Positions 1-7,220 of a DNA stretch of 64,000 nt are shown here, piece by piece. Within the stretch, counting starts at the first letter, position 1. Each line of letters starts with the position of its first letter. The DNA comes from Bacteriovoracaceae bacterium UBA6153. Its GTDB lineage: Bacteria > Bdellovibrionota > Bacteriovoracia > Bacteriovoracales > Bacteriovoracaceae. The translations under genes were made by a program, and so were the position numbers. Under the pieces are notes generated by a model. That model had not been told where the DNA came from, searched no databases, and saw only the letters and a list, made by a program, of their open reading frames with translations. Where the stretch lies: the NCBI GenBank assembly GCA_002428265.1, contig DIUR01000030.1, positions 62,001-126,000 of the forward strand, read 5' to 3'.

Positions 1-1
1 T

Positions 2-445
2 TTTTTCAGCATCTCACTTGCCTCTTTCACTATTGGCGGTGGGCTTCTTTTATTCATGACGGCCTTCAGTATGATTTCCGGGCACCAATCAAATACAAAA
101 ATTAACAACGAAGAAATTCGCTCAGTTGATTTTGAAAGAGAAATTGGCGTTATTCCGCTGGCGATTCCACTTTTATCAGGCCCCGGCGCGATTTCCACAT
201 CAATTATTCATGCCAAAAATTTCACGACGACCACTCACTGGGTGGCCGGAATCTTTATGGTTCTCGTAGTAACACTCATCATAAAAATTGTTTTGAGTTA
301 CGCAGATAAAATTGGTGAGAAATTAGGCCAGCTTGGTCTTAACGTTATGACGAGAATCATGGGTCTTATTCTTATGGCCATGGCGATTGAAATGATTGCT
401 TATGGTATTAAAGAAATCATGCCTATCTTAAAAGAGACATTCTAA
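2..445 (+). CDS. MarC-family integral membrane protein, 5' end outside the window
   Basis: The frame is open to the left edge of the window, so the ATG at 56 is internal and the gene is truncated here. The upstream codons read like the conserved glycine-rich second helix of MarC proteins (SLASFTIGGGLLLF), followed by a short polar stretch and then VIPLAIPLLSGPGAIST, the conserved pore-region motif of the MarC/NAAT family. Two further hydrophobic helices close the protein. MarC relatives are inner-membrane proteins of about 200 residues; an old link to multiple antibiotic resistance was not confirmed and the substrate is unknown. Family assignment is firm, function is not. Confidence 0.85.
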   Translation, partial: FFSISLASFTIGGGLLLFMTAFSMISGHQSNTKINNEEIRSVDFEREIGVIPLAIPLLSGPGAISTSIIHAKNFTTTTHWVAGIFMVLVVTLIIKIVLSYADKIGEKLGQLGLNVMTRIMGLILMAMAIEMIAYGIKEIMPILKETF

Positions 446-477
446 AAATAACAATAGAATCCTGACCAAATCCAGAC

Positions 478-522
478 GAGCTAATTAGCTCAATGTCACT
501 TATATTCATTACACATTAATAT
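478..522 (+). promoter_or_regulatory. Perfect palindrome and candidate promoter for the small protein gene
   Basis: GAGCTAATTAGCTC (478-491) is a perfect 14-base palindrome. Three bases further on is TGTCAC (494-499), a 17-base spacer and TAATAT (517-522), a plausible sigma-70 promoter reading into the gene at 541. No T-tract follows the palindrome, so an operator is likelier than a terminator for the upstream gene. Confidence 0.4.
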
Positions 523-540
523 TTCAATGGAGGGATTGTT

Positions 541-693
541 ATGTGGAATGCATTTACAAATTTACTGACAAAATTTATGAATACAATATCAAAGCGCGAT
601 ACTAAAGAAACATGGAATCTTCTTGAGATGCGCCAAAGAACTAATCTCGAGAACTTGGAAGACCTAAAAAAGCTTCGTATCAAGAATTTTTAG
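541..693 (+). CDS. Small basic protein of 50 residues, unknown function
   Basis: An ATG is preceded by a near-perfect ribosome binding site, GGAGGG at 530-535, and opens a 50-codon frame ending TAG at 691-693. The product starts MWNAFTNLLTKFMNT and continues into a charged helix-prone tail rich in Lys, Arg, Glu and Leu. The first 15 residues could form an amphipathic helix; there is no signal peptide and no cysteine. Its own promoter candidate lies at 494-522 and the next gene begins about 40 bases downstream, so it could be cotranscribed with the Bax-inhibitor-like gene. I do not recognise a family. The ribosome binding site and clean placement in an otherwise empty gap argue that it is real. 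Confidence 0.6.
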   Translation: MWNAFTNLLTKFMNTISKRDTKETWNLLEMRQRTNLENLEDLKKLRIKNF

Positions 694-734
694 GAGTATA
701 ATTTTGATACAACTTTTTAAGGGGTATGAATTAT

Positions 735-1454
735 ATGGAAAGTAATCAAAGAAAATATAATAGTCTCGATGTGGATTCACGCGCGGTTGCAACTGCGGGT
801 TTCATGACGAGAGTTTATCAATGGATGTTTATCGGTGTTTTATTAACAGCTGGTATCTCAACTTACATTGGGACAAATGAGCAGCTAGCAATGTCTATTG
901 CTGCCAACAGAGGACTCTTCTGGGTTTTAGTTATCGCTCAGATTGGTGTGGTTATTGGTCTCTCAGCAATGATCAACAAAATGTCTACTGCCATGGCACT
1001 AGGACTTTTCTTTCTCTACTCTGCACTAACAGGTGTAACTCTCTCAGTAATCTTTTTAATGTACACTCAAGCTAGTATCCAATCAGCATTTTTCACAACG
1101 GCCATTGGCTTTGGTGGACTTTCTGCATTTGGATTTTTTACTAAAAGAGACTTAGGCCCTATTGGAACATTTTGTTCGATGGGACTATTTGGATTAATCG
1201 GTTACAGTCTTCTTGCTTTTTTCTTTCCTGCTATGATGGGTGGAGCAGCGGGGCTAGTATTTAGCTTAGTTGGACTTCTCATTTTTGCGGGGCTCACTGC
1301 CTATGACACTCAGAAAATTAAAACGATGGGGCAAATGGCAAGAAGCGATGAAGAAAGATCAAAAATTTCTGTCATCGGCGCTCTTACCTTATACCTCGAT
1401 TTCATTAACCTTTTCATGATTATCTTAAGATTTACAGGCGATAGACGCAGATAA
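735..1454 (+). CDS. Bax inhibitor-1 / YccA family membrane protein
   Basis: Seven hydrophobic segments and the family's closing pattern GLTAYDTQKIK ... ALTLYLDFINLFMIILRF identify a BI-1 (TMBIM) protein, which in bacteria are inner-membrane proteins such as YccA, a modulator of FtsH proteolysis, and YetJ, a calcium leak channel. About 240 residues is typical. The start is chosen at 735 (MESNQRKYN) because the AAGGGG motif at 719-724 is about 10 bases before it, while the in-frame ATG at 726 sits directly on top of that motif. The gene ends at a strong terminator. Family is certain; which of the described roles applies is not visible. Confidence 0.92.
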   Translation: MESNQRKYNSLDVDSRAVATAGFMTRVYQWMFIGVLLTAGISTYIGTNEQLAMSIAANRGLFWVLVIAQIGVVIGLSAMINKMSTAMALGLFFLYSALTGVTLSVIFLMYTQASIQSAFFTTAIGFGGLSAFGFFTKRDLGPIGTFCSMGLFGLIGYSLLAFFFPAMMGGAAGLVFSLVGLLIFAGLTAYDTQKIKTMGQMARSDEERSKISVIGALTLYLDFINLFMIILRFTGDRRR

Positions 1455-1462
1455 AAAATATA

Positions 1463-1487
1463 AGGCACTGTAAAGTGCCTTTTTTTT
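1463..1487 (+). terminator. Rho-independent terminator
   Basis: AGGCACT (1463-1469), a four-base loop and AGTGCCT (1474-1480) run directly into an uninterrupted T-tract to 1487, eight bases after the BI-1 stop codon. Confidence 0.9.
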
Positions 1488-1551
1488 GGTTCTCTTATAG
1501 AGATCAGAAGTGATAGGATTCTGGAGTTAATTACAAACATGGAGTTCTTAA

Positions 1552-1899
1552 ATGAAAACATTGCTTGCTGCTTTAATTCTTCTATCATCAATATCCGCAA
1601 TGGCCGCTGATAAAGTTGTTAACTGTACTAAAAAAAGTAACGTCAACCACACTCTGGTTATGACTTATGAGATCCCAACTCTAAAAATTAAAACTGTTAC
1701 AATCACTAATCCAAATCCTGAAACTGAAGAGATGGAAAGTAAGACGATTCGTCCACTGGGACAAATGCCTTGGCAAAACTTTGCTTTCTTAGTTTCTCTT
1801 CCAATGGGAAGAAACATGATTGTTCCATTTTCTGTTTTCACGCAATCGCCTTCTTCTGAAGTGATTCTTGATTCATCAATTCAGTACAAGTGTAAATAA
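1552..1899 (+). CDS. Small secreted protein, unknown function
   Basis: The product has 115 residues. Residues 1-19 (MKTLLAALILLSSISAMAA) form a textbook Sec signal peptide with an AMA cleavage site. The mature part is about 96 residues, mainly beta-prone, with two cysteines (in VNCTKKSN and at the very end, QYKCK) that could form one disulfide in the periplasm or outside the cell. TTG-AAC-rich sequence precedes it and GGAG at 1522-1525 is too far for a good ribosome binding site, so the start is chosen from the signal peptide. It stands alone between a terminator and a convergent gene. I do not recognise a family. Confidence 0.75.
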   Translation: MKTLLAALILLSSISAMAADKVVNCTKKSNVNHTLVMTYEIPTLKIKTVTITNPNPETEEMESKTIRPLGQMPWQNFAFLVSLPMGRNMIVPFSVFTQSPSSEVILDSSIQYKCK

Positions 1900-1910
1900 T
1901 TTATTAGATT

Positions 1911-3080
1911 TTAAATTAAGACTGATTTAATTTTTTGAACGATCTCGGCCACTTCGTTTTTTGCCAGGAATGGAGAAAATGAAAAACGAAGGGCCGCTCT
2001 TGAATCCTCATAGCTATAACCCATACTCATTAAAATTCTATTTTCTTTAATAATTCCTGAAGAACAGGCCGATCCTGTAGAGAGATCAACTCCGGCCATA
2101 TCAAACTTAACACTTAGTGTTTCTGCTTTTTTTCCATAAAGGACTAAGAAAATTGTATTGAGATTTCTGTGTGGAGCAAAGCGGGCCACAACTTCTCCCT
2201 TATCGCCAACATGTTGAACCAGCGTCTCTTCAATTTCACTTTTAGCAGCTAAAAGTTCATCTGCATTGAAATGCTCTTTCATATCATGAAGGGCCAGCTT
2301 AATCGTATAAACACCCAGAGCATTTTCTGTTCCGGCGCGCAGACCTTCTTGCTGAGTCCCTCCTACAATGAGAGGACTATAATCGATATCTTTTTGAATA
2401 AATGTAAAACCGATTCCTTTTATGGCACCAAATTTATGGCCAGAAAAAGTATACGCATCAAGCTTACTTGAGAGCATGTCCCAGTTAGGAATTTTTCCTA
2501 CCACCTGAACAGCATCCACATGAATGAAGGCATTAGTTTCTTTTTTGATTTCTTCTGCCCACGATAGGGGCCAGACGACTCCAGATTCATTATTAACATA
2601 AGTGTAGTTCAGGAAAGATAATCTTCCTTCACTTGTCTCTTGTAGAATATTTTTTATTAATTCTTGTTGATCGAAAAGACCATTATTATCGACAGTAAAA
2701 AAACTAACCTTATGACCTAATTTTTCCAGATCGGATTTTAGTTGAATAACACAAGCATGATCGACTGTTGAAAAGAAGAAAGTCACTTTCTCTTGATTAT
2801 AAAAATGCTTAAGAGCAAGCCCTTTAAAGATGGAGTTAATTCCTTCTGAAGCACCTGAGTGAAAAAATAATTTATGAGTGTCAGGACTAATTTGAAATAA
2901 GTGATAAAGGTACTCAACAGACTCGTTGATTATCTTTTTTGATTTTTTCCCAGTACTATGAAGCGAGGCGGGGTTGCCAAAAAGAAAATCCCCGCTGCGT
3001 AGATAGTCTGTGACTCTCTTCGACAGCGGGGATGTTGCATTATAATCAAAATAGAAACGATTACTGATTGATCTCTCCAA
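1911..3080 (-). CDS. Cysteine desulfurase, NifS/IscS class
   Basis: A PLP-dependent aminotransferase-fold enzyme that removes sulfur from cysteine for Fe-S cluster or thiolated-cofactor synthesis. Family landmarks are YFDYNATSPLS at the N-terminus, HVDAVQ (PLP contact), SGHKFGAIKGIGF with the Schiff-base lysine, GGTQQEGLRAGTEN, and the catalytic cysteine loop STGSACSSG. Length (389) is normal. The only conventional in-frame start is TTG at 3080, which overlaps the end of the upstream Rrf2 gene by 20 bases; GGAGAG lies just inside it, so initiation slightly downstream at a non-standard codon is possible. Pairing with an Rrf2 regulator recalls iscR-iscS, but no IscU, IscA or ferredoxin gene follows, so the precise sulfur acceptor is open. 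Confidence 0.9.
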   Translation of the reverse strand: MERSISNRFYFDYNATSPLSKRVTDYLRSGDFLFGNPASLHSTGKKSKKIINESVEYLYHLFQISPDTHKLFFHSGASEGINSIFKGLALKHFYNQEKVTFFFSTVDHACVIQLKSDLEKLGHKVSFFTVDNNGLFDQQELIKNILQETSEGRLSFLNYTYVNNESGVVWPLSWAEEIKKETNAFIHVDAVQVVGKIPNWDMLSSKLDAYTFSGHKFGAIKGIGFTFIQKDIDYSPLIVGGTQQEGLRAGTENALGVYTIKLALHDMKEHFNADELLAAKSEIEETLVQHVGDKGEVVARFAPHRNLNTIFLVLYGKKAETLSVKFDMAGVDLSTGSACSSGIIKENRILMSMGYSYEDSRAALRFSFSPFLAKNEVAEIVQKIKSVLI

Positions 3081-3573
3081 TCGGGCTTCTGATTGCAGAT
3101 GCCATATTGTTAGCTTGTTCAGTAGAAGAAGCGTTACCGATTCCTGCTTCTGTTTCAGTTTCTTTAGTCTTACGAACTAAGTCACCAAGTGATGTAGTTG
3201 CAAGATATTCTTTCATGATAATACCTAAGTTCATGAAGTAGTTCTTAGACAGGTGGAACTCAAGAGAGTTCGCTGCTTCAGCTTCAGTTCCTACGATATC
3301 TCTAGCTGGGTTGATGTTTTCACCAACACAGTCAAGAACGTCTTTAATAGTGATTTGGTCTTGGTTTCTAGCTAGTACATAGCCTCCACCAGGTCCACGA
3401 ACCGACTTAACTGCTTGGCCATTTCTTAGCTTTCTAAAAAGTTGTTCTAAGTAATGAAGACTGATGTTTTGTCTTGTTGAAATTTCTTGTAGTCTTACCG
3501 GATTCCCATTTGAATGAGTAGTAAGGTCTAACATTGCTCTAACTGCGTAACGCCCTTTTGATGTAAGTCTCAT
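3061..3573 (-). CDS. Rrf2/IscR-family transcriptional regulator lacking cluster cysteines
   Basis: Residues 1-80 hold the Rrf2 winged helix: MRLTSKGRYAVRAMLDL, the recognition-helix region ISLHYLEQLFRKLR and the wing VRGPGGGYVLAR. This matches IscR closely. The dimerisation helix and the C-terminal TTSLGDLV motif are also present. In IscR the segment between them carries three cysteines that bind a 2Fe-2S cluster; here that segment (about residues 88-105) has none, and the only cysteine is in LDCVG just before it. The regulator may therefore respond to something other than its own cluster, or act constitutively. ATG start with GGAGGA eight bases upstream. It precedes and overlaps a cysteine desulfurase gene and likely controls its own promoter. 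Confidence 0.92.
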   Translation of the reverse strand: MRLTSKGRYAVRAMLDLTTHSNGNPVRLQEISTRQNISLHYLEQLFRKLRNGQAVKSVRGPGGGYVLARNQDQITIKDVLDCVGENINPARDIVGTEAEAANSLEFHLSKNYFMNLGIIMKEYLATTSLGDLVRKTKETETEAGIGNASSTEQANNMASAIRSPIGEINQ

Positions 3574-3725
3574 TGGTCTTCCTCCATAAAAAATCCAATT
3601 GATCGTAACCTAATTTTTCGAGATAAATTCTTAGAGATGCGTGTGTCGTCTACTGTGAGGTTGCTCATCCGTGCTCCCTCTTCTAGTTCCTGACTTTCTC
3701 TTTAAGGATCAAGTCTCGCAATAAT

Positions 3726-3755
3726 AGTATGACGTGTTCGAAACACAGAAGTCAA
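3726..3755 (-). promoter_or_regulatory. Promoter of the Rrf2-desulfurase operon with inverted repeat in the spacer
   Basis: On the minus strand TTGACT (3755-3750) is followed by an 18-base spacer and CATACT (3731-3726). Inside the spacer GTGTT-CGA-AACAC (3734-3746) is a perfect 5-base inverted repeat, in the position expected for a repressor site between -35 and -10. The site is about 150 bases upstream of the Rrf2 start codon. Confidence 0.55.
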
Positions 3756-3801
3756 CAACCTATTTTCTAACTTTTGTGTGTAAGGTATTGAAATTAAGGT
3801 A

Positions 3802-3818
3802 ATCTTAAGCGTTAAGAT
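3802..3818. repeat. Perfect 7-base inverted repeat upstream of the Rrf2 promoter
   Basis: ATCTTAA-GCG-TTAAGAT is a symmetric 17-base site located about 47 bases upstream of the -35 box. It lies between the end of tsaE and the Rrf2 promoter and has no T-tract, so it resembles a regulator binding site rather than a terminator. It does not share sequence with the repeat at 3734-3746. Confidence 0.4.
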
Positions 3819-3926
3819 CGGGTGAATCCTCAATAAAACCGCCTAATTAGGTCACTTGATTCATCGCTTTTTATTGATAAAAAAATAATTTTGTGGAGTG
3901 AATTGATCGGAAAATTTTGCCTGCCC

Positions 3927-4352
3927 CTATGAGATTTTAGTAAGCAAAAAGTTGCGTGAATTGTTTTCGTTGATCTCTATCTTTAACTGATAGTACTTAA
4001 ATTCATCACCTATAATTCTTTGAAGTTCTCGAAGATAAGGCATTCCCCACTCTATAAGAAAGTAGTCTTTCTCTTCCAGATACATTGGTATTTCCAGATG
4101 AATCAGCTCTTCTTTTTTTTCTATTCTATAGAGGTCAGCGTGTAAAAGATTGTCGACTTCATTGATGATTGAATAAGTAGGACTTGCTGTCCCCTTTCTA
4201 TCAATAAAAATTTTTGTAAACGTCGTCTTACCTGCACCCACTGGGCCTTCAAGAATAATCACACTTGGCGGCTCAATAACTTCTTTCATCTCGCTGGCAA
4301 TATTAGCGAGATCAGATTCTAAAACTTTTTTCCATGTGCGAACTTGAGTCAT
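3927..4352 (-). CDS. tsaE: tRNA threonylcarbamoyladenosine biosynthesis ATPase TsaE
   Basis: TsaE is the small P-loop ATPase that resets the TsaB-TsaD complex during N6-threonylcarbamoyladenosine formation at A37 of ANN-decoding tRNAs. Residues 33-43 carry the Walker A loop GPVGAGKTTF, followed by KGTASPTYSIINEV, the family's S-P-T-Y signature, then LLHADLYRIE and LIEWGMPY. Length 141 is normal for this cytosolic protein. ATG start with AAGGCAAG just upstream, nine bases after pdxJ, making it the last gene of the cdaA-ybbR-glmM-pdxJ-tsaE run. Confidence 0.95.
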   Translation of the reverse strand: MTQVRTWKKVLESDLANIASEMKEVIEPPSVIILEGPVGAGKTTFTKIFIDRKGTASPTYSIINEVDNLLHADLYRIEKKEELIHLEIPMYLEEKDYFLIEWGMPYLRELQRIIGDEFKYYQLKIEINENNSRNFLLTKIS

Positions 4353-4361
4353 AGTCTTGCC

Positions 4362-5117
4362 TTACTTTAACGGGTGAGCTTCAAAAACATTTTTTAAATT
4401 CTTAACAGTATTTGAAAGACCGTTAAAAAGTGCATGACAGATAATCCAGTGACCAATGTTGTATTCTTCAAAAATTTTATGCTCTAAAAGAGGGACAACA
4501 CTCTCATCAGTCAGCCCGTGGCCTGCGTGAGTGGCGATTTTATTGTTGGTCAAAAATTCCTTAGCGGCCTTGTATTGCTCTATATATCGCCCTATATCGT
4601 CTCCATTGCTGAAAACTCTGGCATACTCACCCGTGTGAATCTCAACGGCATCAATGCCTAACTGAGTGGCCTTAATAAGCACTTCAATTTTAGCTTCAAG
4701 AAATAGAGAGATCTTAACATCTTTAATTGATGACTTTAATTTCTTAACAGCTTCTTCAATTCTAATGAAGTTAGCATCGTCTAATAAATCAAGGCCTCCT
4801 TCTGTGGTTTTTTCCTGGCGCTTTTCAGGCACAAGACAAATCCATTCAGGAGTTGAGGCAATAGCAATCTCTACGATTTCAGGGTTAACACCCATTTCAA
4901 GATTAAGAGGTTTTCCAAAACGTTTTGTAACTAGTCTTACCGTCTCAACATCAGTGTCCTGAATATGGCGGCGGTCTTCTCTTAAGTGAATGGTAATTTG
5001 ATCTGCACCATTGAGTAATGACACCTGGGCTGCATCAACGACACTTGGATAATCTTCGCCGCGTGCTTGTCTTAAAGTCGCTACGTGGTCGATATTAATT
5101 CCTAAACGAGGGATCAT
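4362..5117 (-). CDS. pdxJ: Pyridoxine 5'-phosphate synthase PdxJ
   Basis: PdxJ condenses deoxyxylulose 5-phosphate with 1-amino-acetone 3-phosphate, the closing step of DXP-dependent vitamin B6 synthesis. The whole chain follows the family: LGINIDHVATLRQARG at the N-terminus, ADQITIHLREDRRHIQD, LNLEMG, CLVPEKRQEKTTEGGLD, VEIHTGEYA and ATHAGHGL. Length 251 fits a single TIM barrel. ATG start; 15 bases separate it from glmM and 9 from tsaE. In many proteobacteria acpS follows pdxJ; here tsaE takes that place. Confidence 0.97.
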   Translation of the reverse strand: MIPRLGINIDHVATLRQARGEDYPSVVDAAQVSLLNGADQITIHLREDRRHIQDTDVETVRLVTKRFGKPLNLEMGVNPEIVEIAIASTPEWICLVPEKRQEKTTEGGLDLLDDANFIRIEEAVKKLKSSIKDVKISLFLEAKIEVLIKATQLGIDAVEIHTGEYARVFSNGDDIGRYIEQYKAAKEFLTNNKIATHAGHGLTDESVVPLLEHKIFEEYNIGHWIICHALFNGLSNTVKNLKNVFEAHPLK

Positions 5118-5132
5118 GAAATACTCCTAAAA

Positions 5133-6497
5133 TTAACCAATTTCTTTTGTAACAACTTGAATCAGCCTGTTACATTCTGCTTCAACCAGCTCCGCATTGT
5201 CACCTTCAACCATCACTCTTAAAAGAGGCTCTGTTCCTGAATAACGGAGTAATACTCTCCCTCTTCCGTCGAGCTTCTTCACAGCTTCTTTAGTTGCGTC
5301 ATCAATACTTTTTACTGTTTCAAGTTGAGGCTTATTTTTTACAACAACATTTTTAATGAACTGAGGAAAGAGTTCAACTTCTTCAACTAAGTCTTTTAGT
5401 GACTTGTTAAAATACTTCATCGCCTCGATAACTTTTAGACCTCCAAGAGATCCATCCCCAGTGGTTGAGTGCTTGCTGAAAATAATATGTCCTGAAGGCT
5501 CTCCTCCAAGAATACAATTATTAGCACGCATATATTCGATGATGTACCTGTCACCGACTTTTGTTCTATGCAGTTTTAATCCAAGAGACTCAAGGTAGAG
5601 CTCTAGCCCTAAATTAGTCATGACAGTTCCAACGACAGTGTCACCTTTTTTAAGTTCACCACGAGCTAGTAATAATTTGGCAAAAAGACCAATGAGTTTA
5701 TCACCGTCAATCAGTGTACCTTCTTGATCGATGACACTTACTCTATCGCCATCGCCATCAATACAAATACCGATGTCGGCCCTATAGCGCAGAACTTCAG
5801 CGCGAGCTGCTTCCGGGTGAAGTGAGCCACACGCTTTATTGATGTTTTCTCCATTGGGAGAAATCCCGATTGAGAAAACTTCTGCTCCCAATTCCTGAAA
5901 GATCATGGGAGTTACTTTATAGCCAGCACCATTAGCGCAGTCTAAAACAATTCTCATTCCGTCCAGGTCATAATCGTGACCTAGAGCAGACTTCACCTGA
6001 ACAATGTAGCGGCCGTAAACTTCTTTTAGTCTTTCAGCATTTCCTAACTGGCTTCCGTATTTAGCAGGCATCATTTCAGGATTTAAAATTAGGCGCTCGA
6101 GTTCAATTTCCACCGAGTCAGGAAGTTTATTTCCTTTGCCGTCGAAAATTTTAATCCCGTTATCTTGAAAGTGATTGTGAGAGGCCGAAATCATAACGCC
6201 GGCATCTGCTCTCATTGAATGAGTGACAAAGGCAACTCCTGGAGTTGGCAGAGGCCCTGTAAGAATAACTTCTCCACCCTGTGAACAAACTCCGGAAGCA
6301 AAGGCCATCTCAAGCATATAACAGCTTAAGCGAGTGTCTTTACCAACGATGATCACCGGCTTGGTATTAGTAGGATTGATATTTTGAAAATAGAAAGTTA
6401 CCGCGCGCCCCAAGGCCGTAGCAATTTCTGCTGTCATCGGATAAGCATTGGCCTTACCGCGTATTCCATCTGTTCCGAAAAGTTTTCTTTCCGACAT
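5133..6497 (-). CDS. glmM: Phosphoglucosamine mutase GlmM
   Basis: GlmM converts glucosamine 6-phosphate to glucosamine 1-phosphate for UDP-GlcNAc, hence peptidoglycan and LPS. Signatures in order are KLFGTDGIRGKAN, VIISASHNxF-type active loop (MISASHNHFQDNGIK, with the phosphoserine), the metal loop DGDGDRV, the sugar loop GGEPSGHI and the phosphate-binding RYSGTEPLLRVM. The chosen ATG at 6497 gives MSERKLFG, the normal N-terminus, with AAAGGA just upstream; an in-frame TTG at 6515 would add six residues without a site. It lies directly after cdaA and ybbR, the arrangement in which GlmM is known in Firmicutes to bind and restrain CdaA. Confidence 0.97.
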   Translation of the reverse strand: MSERKLFGTDGIRGKANAYPMTAEIATALGRAVTFYFQNINPTNTKPVIIVGKDTRLSCYMLEMAFASGVCSQGGEVILTGPLPTPGVAFVTHSMRADAGVMISASHNHFQDNGIKIFDGKGNKLPDSVEIELERLILNPEMMPAKYGSQLGNAERLKEVYGRYIVQVKSALGHDYDLDGMRIVLDCANGAGYKVTPMIFQELGAEVFSIGISPNGENINKACGSLHPEAARAEVLRYRADIGICIDGDGDRVSVIDQEGTLIDGDKLIGLFAKLLLARGELKKGDTVVGTVMTNLGLELYLESLGLKLHRTKVGDRYIIEYMRANNCILGGEPSGHIIFSKHSTTGDGSLGGLKVIEAMKYFNKSLKDLVEEVELFPQFIKNVVVKNKPQLETVKSIDDATKEAVKKLDGRGRVLLRYSGTEPLLRVMVEGDNAELVEAECNRLIQVVTKEIG

Positions 6498-6536
6498 ACG
6501 TTTTCCTTTTTTCAATCATCAGCTCTTAAAACGTCA

Positions 6537-7220
6537 TTAGTCTTTTTTTACAGACTCGCGCTTTGGAACTGTTAGCTGAACTTTATATGTTAATTTCACC
6601 CTAGGATTTTCTTCATAAGTAAGTCTGGAGTCAAGCTCTTCAAGAGCGACAAACAGCGTTCCTTCTTCTTTATCAATGTTTGAGAGATTGACAGCACTTG
6701 TGTCGACTTTAGAATACTTTCGGAGGACATCAATAGGCCCTGAAATCAGGATTTTTGAGGGCTCAATAGAAACCTCTTTAAACCTTTTATCGTAGGCCAT
6801 TGTTCCAACGTAGTGCATTTTAACCGGGAGCTCCATCTGGACCAGACGCTCAATTTCAATGCTCGCTTCTTTTGGATGCATCTCTAGGATATCTACTCCA
6901 AAAGGAACAGAGATCTGAGAGGTGTAATAAAACACTTTAAAATTTTTCCCGAACTTTTTAAAGTAAGGCTTCAGGTCTACCACCATCTTTTCTTTGTTAG
7001 AAAAGACATTTCCGATAAAGGCCTTTGAGCCTTTTAACTTCAGCTGCAACTCTCTATCTGTCTGGCTTGAAATGGCATAGCCTTTAGGCAGGATAAACTC
7101 GATCTGCATTTTTTTGTCGACTTCAACCGGTTCGCTATTTAAGACGTAGAACCACAAAGATACTGCAAAGAATATCGCGATAATTTTCAGAGTATGTCTC
7201 TGGGCCTTTTCTAATTTCAA
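6537..7220 (-). CDS. YbbR-domain membrane-anchored protein, CdaR-like
   Basis: Residues 12-28 (IIAIFFAVSLWFYVLNS) form one membrane anchor. The rest is an extracytoplasmic region with two YbbR-like beta repeats (roughly 30-110 and 115-215), the second including the VSIEPSKILISGP pattern typical of the family. In Firmicutes the cognate protein CdaR binds and modulates the diadenylate cyclase. The start is TTG at 7220, with AAGGAT eight bases upstream; it overlaps the cdaA stop codon as TTGA, so translation is probably coupled. At 227 residues it is shorter than four-repeat CdaR proteins. Placement between cdaA and glmM supports the assignment; partnership is inferred from that context. Confidence 0.85.
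   Translation of the reverse strand: MKLEKAQRHTLKIIAIFFAVSLWFYVLNSEPVEVDKKMQIEFILPKGYAISSQTDRELQLKLKGSKAFIGNVFSNKEKMVVDLKPYFKKFGKNFKVFYYTSQISVPFGVDILEMHPKEASIEIERLVQMELPVKMHYVGTMAYDKRFKEVSIEPSKILISGPIDVLRKYSKVDTSAVNLSNIDKEEGTLFVALEELDSRLTYEENPRVKLTYKVQLTVPKRESVKKD

Larger units (their letters stand above)
3574..3926. other. Intergenic region upstream of the Rrf2 gene
   Basis: This 353-base gap contains no convincing reading frame on either strand. It holds the Rrf2 promoter with an internal inverted repeat (3726-3755), a second inverted repeat (3802-3818), and a weak AT-rich pairing TCAATAAAA (3830-3838) with TTTTATTGA (3869-3877) that could help end the tsaE transcript. Confidence 0.6.

Noticed and set aside
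1310..1600. Open frame on the minus strand across the BI-1 end and the terminator
   Set aside because: It would be translated through a strong terminator and overlaps two better-supported genes; no ribosome site.
3830..3877. AT-rich pairing after tsaE as a terminator
   Set aside because: Stem is nearly all A/T with a loop of about 30 bases, and no good T-tract; mentioned only as weak.
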